A DNA stretch of 64,000 nucleotides from Chryseobacterium gleum (GTDB taxonomy: Bacteria > Bacteroidota > Bacteroidia > Flavobacteriales_D > Crocinitomicaceae), in the NCBI GenBank assembly GCA_945862165.1, contig CAMAXI010000011.1:1-64000 (forward strand). The letters run 5' to 3'. A model generated the notes under the pieces. That model worked only from the letters and a program-made list of their open reading frames with translations. It did not search any database and was not told the DNA's origin. Made by a program: the position numbers and the translations under genes. Shown here one piece after another: positions 55,641 to 61,724 of this stretch (position 1 is the stretch's first letter; each line of letters opens with the position of its first letter).

Positions 55641-55889
55641 ATGACAAATAATGATGTAATGAAAAAGTTGCGTGTTGCATTGCAATTACGTAATGATGAG
55701 ATAATTGAAATCATGAAGTTGGTGGATTTTAAAGTGACCGAGAGTGAGTTGGGTGCGATTTTTAGAAAAGAAGACCATCCGAAATATAAAAATTGTGGGG
55801 ATCAATTTCTACGTAATTTTTTAAATGGGTTGATTATCCATAAAAGAGGTCCGATAGGGAAATATGATGGGGAACGCGAGAAGGAATAG
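55641..55889 (+). CDS. DUF1456 family protein, single-repeat form
   Basis: The 82-residue protein matches one half of DUF1456 (YehS): NNDVMKKLRVALQLRNDEII, KVTESELGAIFRKEDHPKY and CGDQFLRNFLNGLIIHKRG. Family members often have two such repeats (about 150 residues); this one has one repeat and a short charged tail. Short forms occur in Bacteroidota, so it may be complete. The function is unknown. It follows rsmD by 46 bases that hold a small repetitive GTGACAGGTGAAGAGTGACG stretch. Confidence 0.82.
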   Translation: MTNNDVMKKLRVALQLRNDEIIEIMKLVDFKVTESELGAIFRKEDHPKYKNCGDQFLRNFLNGLIIHKRGPIGKYDGEREKE

Positions 55890-55907
55890 TTTTAAATGCG
55901 TTTTTAG

Positions 55908-56666
55908 TTATTCCAAAAAGAAAACTATTGTACTGACAACTCTACACTTTTGTAAAAATGGCTCTTCCGGTTTGGAACTACTTTCACTACCCTCTTCCCC
56001 ATAATAATACTCCCCAGCGATTGTAATTTGACCTTGTGAAGCAGTTTTTATTTTCCCTAGTTTAGCTTGCGAATCGTTTGCAAATTGTTCCCCTGCAACA
56101 CGTGCATTTTTTGTACTCGCAGCAATCAATCTAGGTTTGATTGTATTTAATTCTGGAAAGTAATAATTTGTCGTTAAAGTAGCAGTTAAATCCCTACTCA
56201 CTAAATCCACATTAATTTTAGCAGATTTATCCTCTGTACTTTTAACGTCCTTGGAACTAACGATTAAATTTTGAGAAATGGTATAACGATCAATTTTTAC
56301 TTGCACTTCTTGTCCGTTTTGCCATTCCGTCTCATAATATTTTTGTTTATCGGTAATATTGATGTTTTTTACTTCGATATCCTCTTTTTTATATCCTTGC
56401 GTTTTTAGATACTTTTCAATCGCTTTTTTCTTATCCTCTGTTAATTGAATCAGTTCTTTTAAATCATCTCCAGCATACGAAAAACTTACATTAATAGTTG
56501 CTGCAGTTGCTGCCATATCCATCTCTGCTAAGCCTTTCACAGTGACAACACGATCTTTATCGCTAAACGTTTTAAGTCCTCTAAAAATAAAAAAGCCAAG
56601 TAAGAATAGACCTAGCAATAACGAAGATCCAAGAATGATATGTTTTGATGGTGAATTGTTTTCCAT
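55908..56666 (-). CDS. SIMPL (DUF541) domain protein
   Basis: The 252-residue protein has an N-terminal membrane helix (IILGSSLLLGLFLLGFFIF), then RVVTVKGLAEMDMAATAATI, IEKYLKTQGYKKEDI, YTISQNLIVSSKDV, and a C-terminal CRVVSTIVFFLE, all typical of the SIMPL/DUF541 periplasmic fold. The family takes part in stress defence and envelope processes in various bacteria; the molecular function is unclear. The helix probably anchors the protein in the inner membrane with the domain in the periplasm. The gene is monocistronic. It lies at the edge of the accessory region, left of the tRNA scar. Confidence 0.87.
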   Translation of the reverse strand: MENNSPSKHIILGSSLLLGLFLLGFFIFRGLKTFSDKDRVVTVKGLAEMDMAATAATINVSFSYAGDDLKELIQLTEDKKKAIEKYLKTQGYKKEDIEVKNINITDKQKYYETEWQNGQEVQVKIDRYTISQNLIVSSKDVKSTEDKSAKINVDLVSRDLTATLTTNYYFPELNTIKPRLIAASTKNARVAGEQFANDSQAKLGKIKTASQGQITIAGEYYYGEEGSESSSKPEEPFLQKCRVVSTIVFFLE

Positions 56667-56817
56667 GAAAATAAAAATTTATAATTAAATTAAAAATATT
56701 TGTGTTTTTGAGGCTAGCAATAAATATACTAACTATAAAGTATATACTTTCAATCATTTTATTGAAATGAAGAAAATCCTATTTAATTTATTAAAATGAA
56801 ACGGAAATAAAAAGAAA
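56667..56817. other. Intergenic spacer left of the terminator and tRNA scar
   Basis: It contains a 14-bp perfect palindrome AAAGTATATACTTT (56737-56750) and A/T-rich DNA, with no coding frame. The palindrome may be an operator of the SIMPL gene, but it is short and A/T-rich. Confidence 0.3.
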
Positions 56818-56840
56818 AACCCCTTGAAAATCAAGGGGTT
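56818..56840. terminator. Bidirectional terminator next to the tRNA fragment
   Basis: AACCCCTTGA (56818-56827) pairs with TCAAGGGGTT (56831-56840) over AAA, followed by a T-rich stretch on one side and preceded by an A-rich one. On the minus strand it lies directly downstream of the tRNA 3' end, as a tRNA terminator would. Confidence 0.75.
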
Positions 56841-56846
56841 TCTTCG

Positions 56847-56888
56847 TAGCGGGTACGAGAGTTGAACTCGTGACCTCAGGGTTATGAA
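56847..56888 (-). pseudogene. 3' half of a tRNA-Met (CAU) gene, broken at the anticodon loop
   Basis: On the minus strand the sequence reads anticodon loop TTCATAA, 3' anticodon stem CCCTG, variable loop, T-arm ACGAG-TTCAACT-CTCGT, acceptor strand ACCCGCT and discriminator A. It is the 3' half only: the 5' acceptor strand, D-arm and 5' anticodon stem are missing to the right, where unrelated DNA begins. The anticodon loop to 3' end is the usual attachment segment of tyrosine-recombinase elements, so this is a likely attachment-site scar. No intact tRNA-Met copy was found in the window. Confidence 0.75.
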
Positions 56889-57296
56889 AACTGAAATTAA
56901 ATCGTAAAATAATGATTATCAATTAATTAAAAAACGAAATAATGTTGTTTGTACGTCGAGAAGGGTCCAAAACTGTACTCCAAACTGTACTCTGTATATT
57001 AAACCAATTCATCCGTGATTTTTCACCTTCAAGATTGTACGTTTTGTAGGTGATTACCCATCCCTAAATCAAGTTTTAACATTGATAATTAGGAATTAAT
57101 AATTCGCTTTTTTATTACAATCTCAATTAAATTTTTTCTTTTAAGAACAAAATACGCTATATTTTTTGGGTAATTTAATTATTAGTGGAAAATCAATTTC
57201 ATACTAGTAGTAAATATCATTTATAGTGGAAAAAATTATGGCTAAACCATTTTTAATGGAAAATTTTTGCTTTAAATCGTATTTTAATGGAAAAAT
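56889..57296. other. Non-coding region with short repeats to the right of the tRNA scar
   Basis: No coding frame is supported. It contains an 11-bp direct repeat AAACTGTACTC (56970-56980 and 56982-56992), and four TARTGGAAA boxes at about 57183, 57224, 57254 and 57285. The rest is A/T-rich sequence. Confidence 0.6.
57183..57295 (+). repeat. Four TARTGGAAA boxes
   Basis: TAGTGGAAAA, TAGTGGAAAAA, TAATGGAAAA and TAATGGAAAAA begin near 57183, 57224, 57254 and 57285, spaced about 41, 30 and 31 bases. The last pair is embedded in a longer TTTTAATGGAAAA copy. They lie just left of the first 96-bp repeat. Confidence 0.55.
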
Positions 57297-57392
57297 ATGC
57301 AACACAAACTGATTTGTCCATCAAAAAATAGTAAAAGTGATAAACAAACCTGCCGATCTTTGTTCTTTTCAACCATTCATGAAACTAGTAAG
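57297..57392 (+). repeat. 96-bp direct repeat, copy 1
   Basis: Starts ATGCAACACAAACT and ends GAAACTAGTAAG. It aligns without gaps to 59359-59454 with about 12 differences by hand. It lies at the downstream side of the AbiE cassette, which is transcribed toward it. Confidence 0.85.
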
Positions 57393-57519
57393 GCTTAAAT
57401 GAATTGAACTCCTTTAGGGAAACACCCTAAAATAACCGTAAAAATAGCGAGACCCCCTCGGCTTTTTAAATTTTTCACATTTTACTTATAAACAAACACT
57501 TAAAATAGTTTTAAACTTG
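57393..57519. other. Spacer between direct repeat copy 1 and the AbiE-side palindrome
   Basis: About 130 bases of A/T-rich DNA with no coding frame or clear site. A CGAGACCCCCTCGG stretch at about 57448 might fold, but is short. Confidence 0.3.
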
Positions 57520-57558
57520 TTTTTTGTCGCAAATATGGTAGATATTTGCGACAAAAAA
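57520..57558. repeat. Perfect 17-bp inverted repeat downstream of AbiEii
   Basis: TTTTTTGTCGCAAATAT (57520-57536) and its exact reverse complement (57542-57558) flank a five-base GGTAG spacer. It is 75 bases past the AbiEii stop codon. It can act as a terminator on either strand or as a protein-binding palindrome. Confidence 0.85.
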
Positions 57559-57632
57559 ATAAATAAAATCATTTTACTAATTGAAATTACATCTCTAATT
57601 TCAAGATTAAATACGTTTATTTTGGGACAATT

Positions 57633-58430
57633 TTAAGGTGCAATTTTATCTAATATCAACTGTTTAATTAATAAATATGCTTCCTGTATTGAATAATTTT
57701 CGTCTGGTCTTAAAAGAGCCATGGTATCTCCTATAAATTCTGAATCTTGCATTTTAAGTTCCATATTTTCTATAAAAACTTGTTTTGTAGGAGGTAATTC
57801 TACAACAAATTTCATATACTTTTGATAACAAGAAATAAGCATATCAATATCTAAATTTGGATTAATTATTAAGGCTTTATACATATCGTACAAATCTCTT
57901 CCTTTACGTCGCTGATATAATGCACGTAATTTAGTGCCCAATAATTCTTCGAATTTGTATGTTGTTATGTTACATTCTCCAGAAAACCAAGAAGAATTGA
58001 CTTTAAAAGGAAATTTCTCATAGCCTAAAGCTGCAAAATGTTCTCGGCAATTGGTTTCTACTTTTAAACTTAATCGCTGAATTGGTGCAAATTCAGAATC
58101 AAAACGATATACTAATGTATTATTATTTGCTTTTATCTTAACTTTTGGTTGACCCAAAAATTCTAATTGGGTTTTTATTTTATCTATAATCGGACCAAAA
58201 GGCTCAGCGGTAATTTGAACCAAATCTATATCCTCAGAATAGCGAGGTTGTGGTTTTAAATATAATTTGTGTAATGCTGTTCCTCCTCTAAATGCTAAAT
58301 TATCTGCAAGAAATGAATCTTGAAAAATAGCTACTAAAGCGCGACAAATTACTAAATCTTGTTCAACTTGTTCGTTACTTTGCCATGGGACAAAATTTGA
58401 CCATTCTGTTATATATGCTTGTGGAATCAT
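57633..58430 (-). CDS. abiEii: AbiEii-type nucleotidyltransferase toxin
   Basis: The 265-residue protein has the nucleotidyltransferase motifs of the AbiEii family: LAFRGGTALHKLYL (GG-T motif), then PRYSEDIDLV (the acidic pair), the strand LSLKVETN, and the LLGTKLRALYQRRKGRDLYDMY motif (the KxRD-xx-D region). It belongs to toxins that modify tRNA or nucleotides and block growth; the antitoxin gene precedes it by three bases. AbiE systems abort phage infection in lactococci and are counted among type IV toxin-antitoxin systems. The exact target of this copy is unknown. The cassette is flanked by two 96-bp direct repeats. Confidence 0.92.
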   Translation of the reverse strand: MIPQAYITEWSNFVPWQSNEQVEQDLVICRALVAIFQDSFLADNLAFRGGTALHKLYLKPQPRYSEDIDLVQITAEPFGPIIDKIKTQLEFLGQPKVKIKANNNTLVYRFDSEFAPIQRLSLKVETNCREHFAALGYEKFPFKVNSSWFSGECNITTYKFEELLGTKLRALYQRRKGRDLYDMYKALIINPNLDIDMLISCYQKYMKFVVELPPTKQVFIENMELKMQDSEFIGDTMALLRPDENYSIQEAYLLIKQLILDKIAP

Positions 58431-58433
58431 AAT

Positions 58434-59252
58434 TTAAAAATCAGTTTCAATACTAGTATTCACAATAACATTCCATCGATTTACTGACGAAAAATTACGC
58501 GTATTTTTTGACGCTTTTAATGGTATTCTATACTTTTTTTTATTGTTTAGGATTAGTTTTTCAAACAATACGTCAGCTAATTCCTTTTCATGTAAAATTT
58601 CTTCCCAAATAAAACCTAAACGTTGCCATGTTGTAACTGGAACATAATTAAGAATATCATCCGTTAATTGTTCATTTGTTATAGTTTCTGTTAACTCTTC
58701 AAGTACCGTGGTTGCTCTATTTAACCCTCCTATTTTCTTTTCAAATTGAATTAAGTCTGTTGCTGTTAATATAGGATTGGACACCTTTAAATAACCCATT
58801 TCTGTTTTTATATCCACTAAAAAATTTGGATTTATTTCAATAATACTTGTATAATTTATTTTTTGACCTCTCTTACTTATTGGCCTTAAAGCAGGAGTAA
58901 GTGTAAAAACAAAAAATTCTTGTGGCTGTTGGTGTGATGCTCCATGATACGCTGCTGCACTCAGTAATCCTACATAATATGGGCGACTCAAATAATTCAT
59001 TAATCCATCCATATACAATGGTGGAGGAAGTATTCCTTTTGACGCATATTGCGGGGTTATTATTAAATAATATCCCTTCATTATGGAAAGAATTTTTCCC
59101 TTAGATGATAAACGGGCTAAAACTCGCTTAATAGCTATAGAGGTATAGTTTGGTAATTCTCTTTCCAGAATTTCCAATGAAAATGCATTTTTGCCTAATG
59201 ATAATAATTTATCAATCCAAAATTGAATTTTTATATTTTCTGCATCTAACAT
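58434..59252 (-). CDS. abiEi: AbiEi-type antitoxin with winged helix
   Basis: The protein is about 272 residues. The N-terminal winged helix has FSLEILERELPNYTSIAIKRVLARLSSKGKIL (helix-turn-helix) and GYYLIITPQYASKG, and the body has YYVGLLSAAAYHGASHQQPQEFFV followed by the AbiEi core with KVSNPILTATDLIQFEKKIGGLNRATTVLEEL. AbiEi binds the promoter to repress its own operon and neutralises AbiEii. An in-frame ATG at 59309 would add 19 residues and overlap the operator-like repeat 59274-59292, so the ATG at 59252 (MLDAENIK) is preferred. The gap to abiEii is three bases. Confidence 0.9.
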   Translation of the reverse strand: MLDAENIKIQFWIDKLLSLGKNAFSLEILERELPNYTSIAIKRVLARLSSKGKILSIMKGYYLIITPQYASKGILPPPLYMDGLMNYLSRPYYVGLLSAAAYHGASHQQPQEFFVFTLTPALRPISKRGQKINYTSIIEINPNFLVDIKTEMGYLKVSNPILTATDLIQFEKKIGGLNRATTVLEELTETITNEQLTDDILNYVPVTTWQRLGFIWEEILHEKELADVLFEKLILNNKKKYRIPLKASKNTRNFSSVNRWNVIVNTSIETDF

Positions 59253-59273
59253 TAAAATATTTTTTTTGATAAA

Positions 59274-59292
59274 AGTACCACTTATCGGTACT
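59274..59292. promoter_or_regulatory. Inverted repeat in the abiE promoter, candidate AbiEi operator
   Basis: AGTACC (59274-59279) and GGTACT (59287-59292) are inverted with seven bases between. On the minus strand the left arm overlaps TACTTTTA, a near match to the -7 box, 20 bases before the abiEi start. AbiEi antitoxins are known to bind inverted repeats here, so autoregulation is plausible. Confidence 0.5.
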
Positions 59293-59358
59293 AAACGCAA
59301 AAAAAACATTTATATTTTATCATTCTTAAAGGATTAAAAATATTTTTGATGTTAAAAC

Positions 59359-59454
59359 ATGCAACACAAACTCATTTGTTAATCAAAAAATAGTAAAAGT
59401 GATTGACAGACCTACAGTTCTTTATTCTTTTGAACTATTCATGAAACTAGTAAG
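59359..59454 (+). repeat. 96-bp direct repeat, copy 2
   Basis: Starts ATGCAACACAAACT and ends GAAACTAGTAAG, same length as copy 1 and about 87 percent identical by hand alignment. It lies upstream of abiEi (107 bases before the start). Confidence 0.85.
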
Positions 59455-59473
59455 CGTATAGTGATTTAAAGTG

Positions 59474-59641
59474 TTAGACTTGTTTTAACTCTGAAATCTT
59501 CGACTTTAATTCATCTTCTTTTTTTCTGTACTGCTCGGTTTCAATGAAGTTTTTAGATTTAATACTTAAATCTATTAGAAATTGTAATTTTTCTAATTCA
59601 AAATTTAGCTGTTCAAGTACAGTAGTATGTTTTTCAGACAT
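59474..59641 (-). CDS. 55-residue coiled-coil protein with a UVR-like segment
   Basis: A minus-strand frame from ATG 59641 to TAA 59474 encodes 55 residues, opening MSEKHTTVLEQLNFELEKLQ and ending with NFIETEQYRKKEDELKSKIS. The whole chain is helical with heptad spacing. The second half resembles the UVR motif (E-x-Y-x-x-A-x-x-x-R-D-E-x-L) of UvrB/UvrC, but key small residues differ. Base use matches a Bacteroidota gene. It sits between direct repeat copy 2 and the orphan response regulator. The function is unknown; a dimer or adaptor is possible. Confidence 0.55.
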   Translation of the reverse strand: MSEKHTTVLEQLNFELEKLQFLIDLSIKSKNFIETEQYRKKEDELKSKISELKQV

Positions 59642-59758
59642 TTTCGTTGTTTATATTTGATATAAAATAACAAAATAAATTTCACATAAACTTGAGAATT
59701 GGTTCTATTAATCATTTGATAATTTGTTAAAAGGATTAAATTCCGCCAAAAAATAGAT

Positions 59759-60415
59759 TTACTCCGAAAAACCAATATCGTTGGCAAATGCAATTAATTC
59801 TGCGATACTATTAATTCCTGTTTTTTTATAAATATTTCTTCGATGTCCTTCAATAGTTCGTTTACTAATATTTAAACTAGTTGCAATATTTTTTGTTGTA
59901 AATTGTTTCGCATAAAAATGTATAATTTGCACTTCTCGCTTAGATAAAATCGGATTATCTAAATAGATTCTTTGATTTTTATTTTTTGCATCTAAATCTT
60001 CAAATAGAATATTCGCCACTTCATTGATAAAATATTTTTTACCCGTTAAAACCGTTTTAATTGCTTTAATAATTTCTTCAGGATGGGATGTTTTTAAAAG
60101 GAAGCCTGACACGCCATTTAAGTATGCTTTTTTTATAAATGAAACCTCTAGGTGTATCGAGAAGATAATTACAGGAATTTGTTTTTTTAAATATTTCAAT
60201 TCTTTGATTACTACTAAACCATTCGTATTAGCCATTGATACTTCATATAAAATAACATCAATCTGTTGCTCTATTATAACTTCCATCACTTCTACCCCGT
60301 TTTTTGCTTCAAACAAATTAAAACGATACACATCTTGGTTACGCATCCCGTTTTCAATATGATTTCTAATATCGATATGGTTACCAACGATAAGTAGGCT
60401 TAATTGTTCTTTCAT
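59759..60415 (-). CDS. LuxR-family response regulator with a degenerate receiver domain
   Basis: The protein is about 218 residues. The C-terminal LuxR helix-turn-helix (about 150-215: LSKREVQIIHFYAKQFTTKN, ISKRTIEGHRRNIYKKTGI) is complete. The N-terminal receiver keeps the fold and the switch Ser 86 and Lys 108, but the acidic pocket DD reads GN at 11-12 and the phospho-acceptor Asp reads Glu 58 (VILYEVSMANTNG). It should not accept phosphate in the normal way. No histidine kinase gene is nearby. The ATG at 60415 follows the NarL/FixJ opening; the ATG at 60424 gives three extra residues. Its start overlaps the degenerate third copy of the 96-bp repeat. Confidence 0.9.
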   Translation of the reverse strand: MKEQLSLLIVGNHIDIRNHIENGMRNQDVYRFNLFEAKNGVEVMEVIIEQQIDVILYEVSMANTNGLVVIKELKYLKKQIPVIIFSIHLEVSFIKKAYLNGVSGFLLKTSHPEEIIKAIKTVLTGKKYFINEVANILFEDLDAKNKNQRIYLDNPILSKREVQIIHFYAKQFTTKNIATSLNISKRTIEGHRRNIYKKTGINSIAELIAFANDIGFSE

Positions 60416-60496
60416 GCAACACAAAAAAATAAGTAAAAAGGTATTTTACACACTGCCTAAATTGATCTTTTTAAGTAAACTACTTCATGAACTAAC
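60414..60496 (+). repeat. Degenerate third copy of the 96-bp repeat at the response regulator start
   Basis: ATGCAACACAAA, then an A/T-rich AAAAATAAGTAAAA block, and AAACTACTTCATGAACTAAC near 60478-60496 align in order with the repeats at 57297 and 59359, with about 15 bases missing in the first part and several differences later. It is read in the same orientation. Confidence 0.5.
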
Positions 60497-60887
60497 TTTC
60501 TTTTTAGTAAAGAATAGTATTAGTTTTCTCGGAATATTTCAAAAACTACGATTTATCACATTTAGTTGAAGTACCAAAACATAGCCATACAAATTTATCA
60601 CTAAAGACCTAGCTGTTTTAGCGTGTTTGCACGTGTTTTTATCCAGTGTTAAAAATAGAGTTTTGGAATAGAGTAAATCTTTAACGTTAATAAATTAAGG
60701 CGGAATTAATTTTAGGTGATGTTAATCAATAACCTCATTTATATGTATTTAAACTTAATAATCTAAATGATTAAAACAGGTTTTGATTTAATTTAATAAT
60801 GTACTTTCCCCAAACTGGAATGTGGGTAAATATGAAATTGAGATAATGTGTACGTAGTGAATTTGTGTATCGAAAAAAATATACGAT
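60497..60887. other. Intergenic region between the response regulator and the XRE gene
   Basis: About 390 bases of A/T-rich DNA. No coding frame, hairpin or clear promoter is supported; GTGTTTGCACGTGTTT near 60630 contains a short GCACGTG palindrome-like stretch. Confidence 0.4.
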
Positions 60888-61121
60888 TTAGCCCTCAGTC
60901 ACTTTTTGAATTACATAAGTTGCATCTAATTCTAATGCATTTATAATTGCTATGAAGATGTTTAATGATAAATTAAGTTGACCTTTTTCAATACGTTGAA
61001 GCGTTCGAATATCTATGTCCGCTAATTCAGATAAAACTTGTTGCGTATAGTTTTTAGATTGACGTACCTCTTTTATAAAATCTCCAAGTTTTATCAATCG
61101 TAAACCATGTATTTCTTTCAT
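60888..61121 (-). CDS. XRE-family transcriptional regulator
   Basis: The 77-residue protein is a single helix-turn-helix of the Cro/C1 type: LGDFIKEVRQSKNYTQQVLSELADI, RTLQRIEKGQLNLSLNIFI, with AIINALELDATYVI ending the fold. It has no extra sensory domain. It is divergent from the C2-like lipoprotein gene, with a candidate palindrome between them, so it may control that gene or itself. Small Cro-like regulators are typical of mobile or accessory regions. The full domain length is present. Ligand and target are unknown. Confidence 0.88.
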   Translation of the reverse strand: MKEIHGLRLIKLGDFIKEVRQSKNYTQQVLSELADIDIRTLQRIEKGQLNLSLNIFIAIINALELDATYVIQKVTEG

Positions 61122-61153
61122 AGTTTAAAATTGTCAAAGTAGTTTGAAAAATA

Positions 61154-61173
61154 TTACGACTGATATGCCGTAA
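61154..61173. promoter_or_regulatory. Weak palindrome between XRE regulator and lipoprotein genes
   Basis: TTACG (61154-61158) and CGTAA (61169-61173) are inverted with ten bases between. It is 33 bases upstream of the XRE start codon. Arms of five bp can occur by chance. Confidence 0.25.
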
Positions 61174-61190
61174 GTTAAAAATGTTTTACA

Positions 61191-61198
61191 TAGTTTTG
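61191..61198 (+). promoter_or_regulatory. -7 box of the lipoprotein gene
   Basis: TAGTTTTG matches TAnnTTTG and lies 42 bases before the ATG at 61240. No clear -33 box. Confidence 0.4.
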
Positions 61199-61239
61199 TA
61201 CGGCGAATAAGTCGCGTAAAACTTTATAAAAAAATTAAA

Positions 61240-61722
61240 ATGAAAAAATTAAGCGCATTTGTTTTTGGAGTATTACTATTCACATCCTGTCAAAAGGAGG
61301 ATGTTAAACCTACTAATACAACACCTGAGAAACCTAGTTATTCCAACTTTAAAATAACTTCAATAAAACTGGCACAATTACCATTTGTAGATAATAGTGG
61401 AAGTAGTTGGGATATTTCAAGTGGTCCAGATTTGTATTATAAATTAACAGATGTAAATAGCACTGTGTATTCAACAGGAAGTCAGTTTGATGACCTTACC
61501 TCACCAGAATTACCATTGATCTGGAATTTTCAACAGACATTACAAATCACGAATTTAAACACAACATTTTTTGTTCAATTCTACGATCATGATGATATAG
61601 ATTCGGATGATTATATAGGTGGAGTTGGATTTAAAGCTGGATTATATACGGATACTTATCCAACTTCAATTCCATTAAGTTATAATGGTATAAATGTTGT
61701 GATTAATGGTGTTTGGTATTAA
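61240..61722 (+). CDS. Lipoprotein with C2-like calcium-binding fold
   Basis: The 160-residue protein has a type II signal peptide ending in the lipobox LLFTSC (Cys at about residue 17) and then a Thr/Pro-rich linker. The rest is a beta-sandwich domain with SSGPDLYYKLTD, WNFQQTLQITNL and FFVQFYDHDDIDSDDYIGG, which resembles the strand-loop pattern of C2 domains, including an aspartate-rich loop DHDDIDSDD suited to calcium. It probably sits on the periplasmic or outer side of the outer membrane. Together with the large secreted protein two bases downstream it may form an operon. The C2 call is a resemblance, not proven. Confidence 0.65.
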   Translation: MKKLSAFVFGVLLFTSCQKEDVKPTNTTPEKPSYSNFKITSIKLAQLPFVDNSGSSWDISSGPDLYYKLTDVNSTVYSTGSQFDDLTSPELPLIWNFQQTLQITNLNTTFFVQFYDHDDIDSDDYIGGVGFKAGLYTDTYPTSIPLSYNGINVVINGVWY

Positions 61723-61724
61723 TT

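Noticed and set aside
56847-56888. Intact tRNA gene
   Set aside because: The 5' half including the D-arm and 5' acceptor strand cannot be found to the right, and the sequence breaks at the anticodon loop.
59758-60415. Plus-strand frame opposite the response regulator (60024-60362)
   Set aside because: It is an antisense shadow of the receiver domain codons with no family features or start signal.
57297-60496. CRISPR array formed by the three repeats
   Set aside because: Repeats are 96 bases, only three in number, and separated by genes of one to two kb, with no spacers or cas genes.
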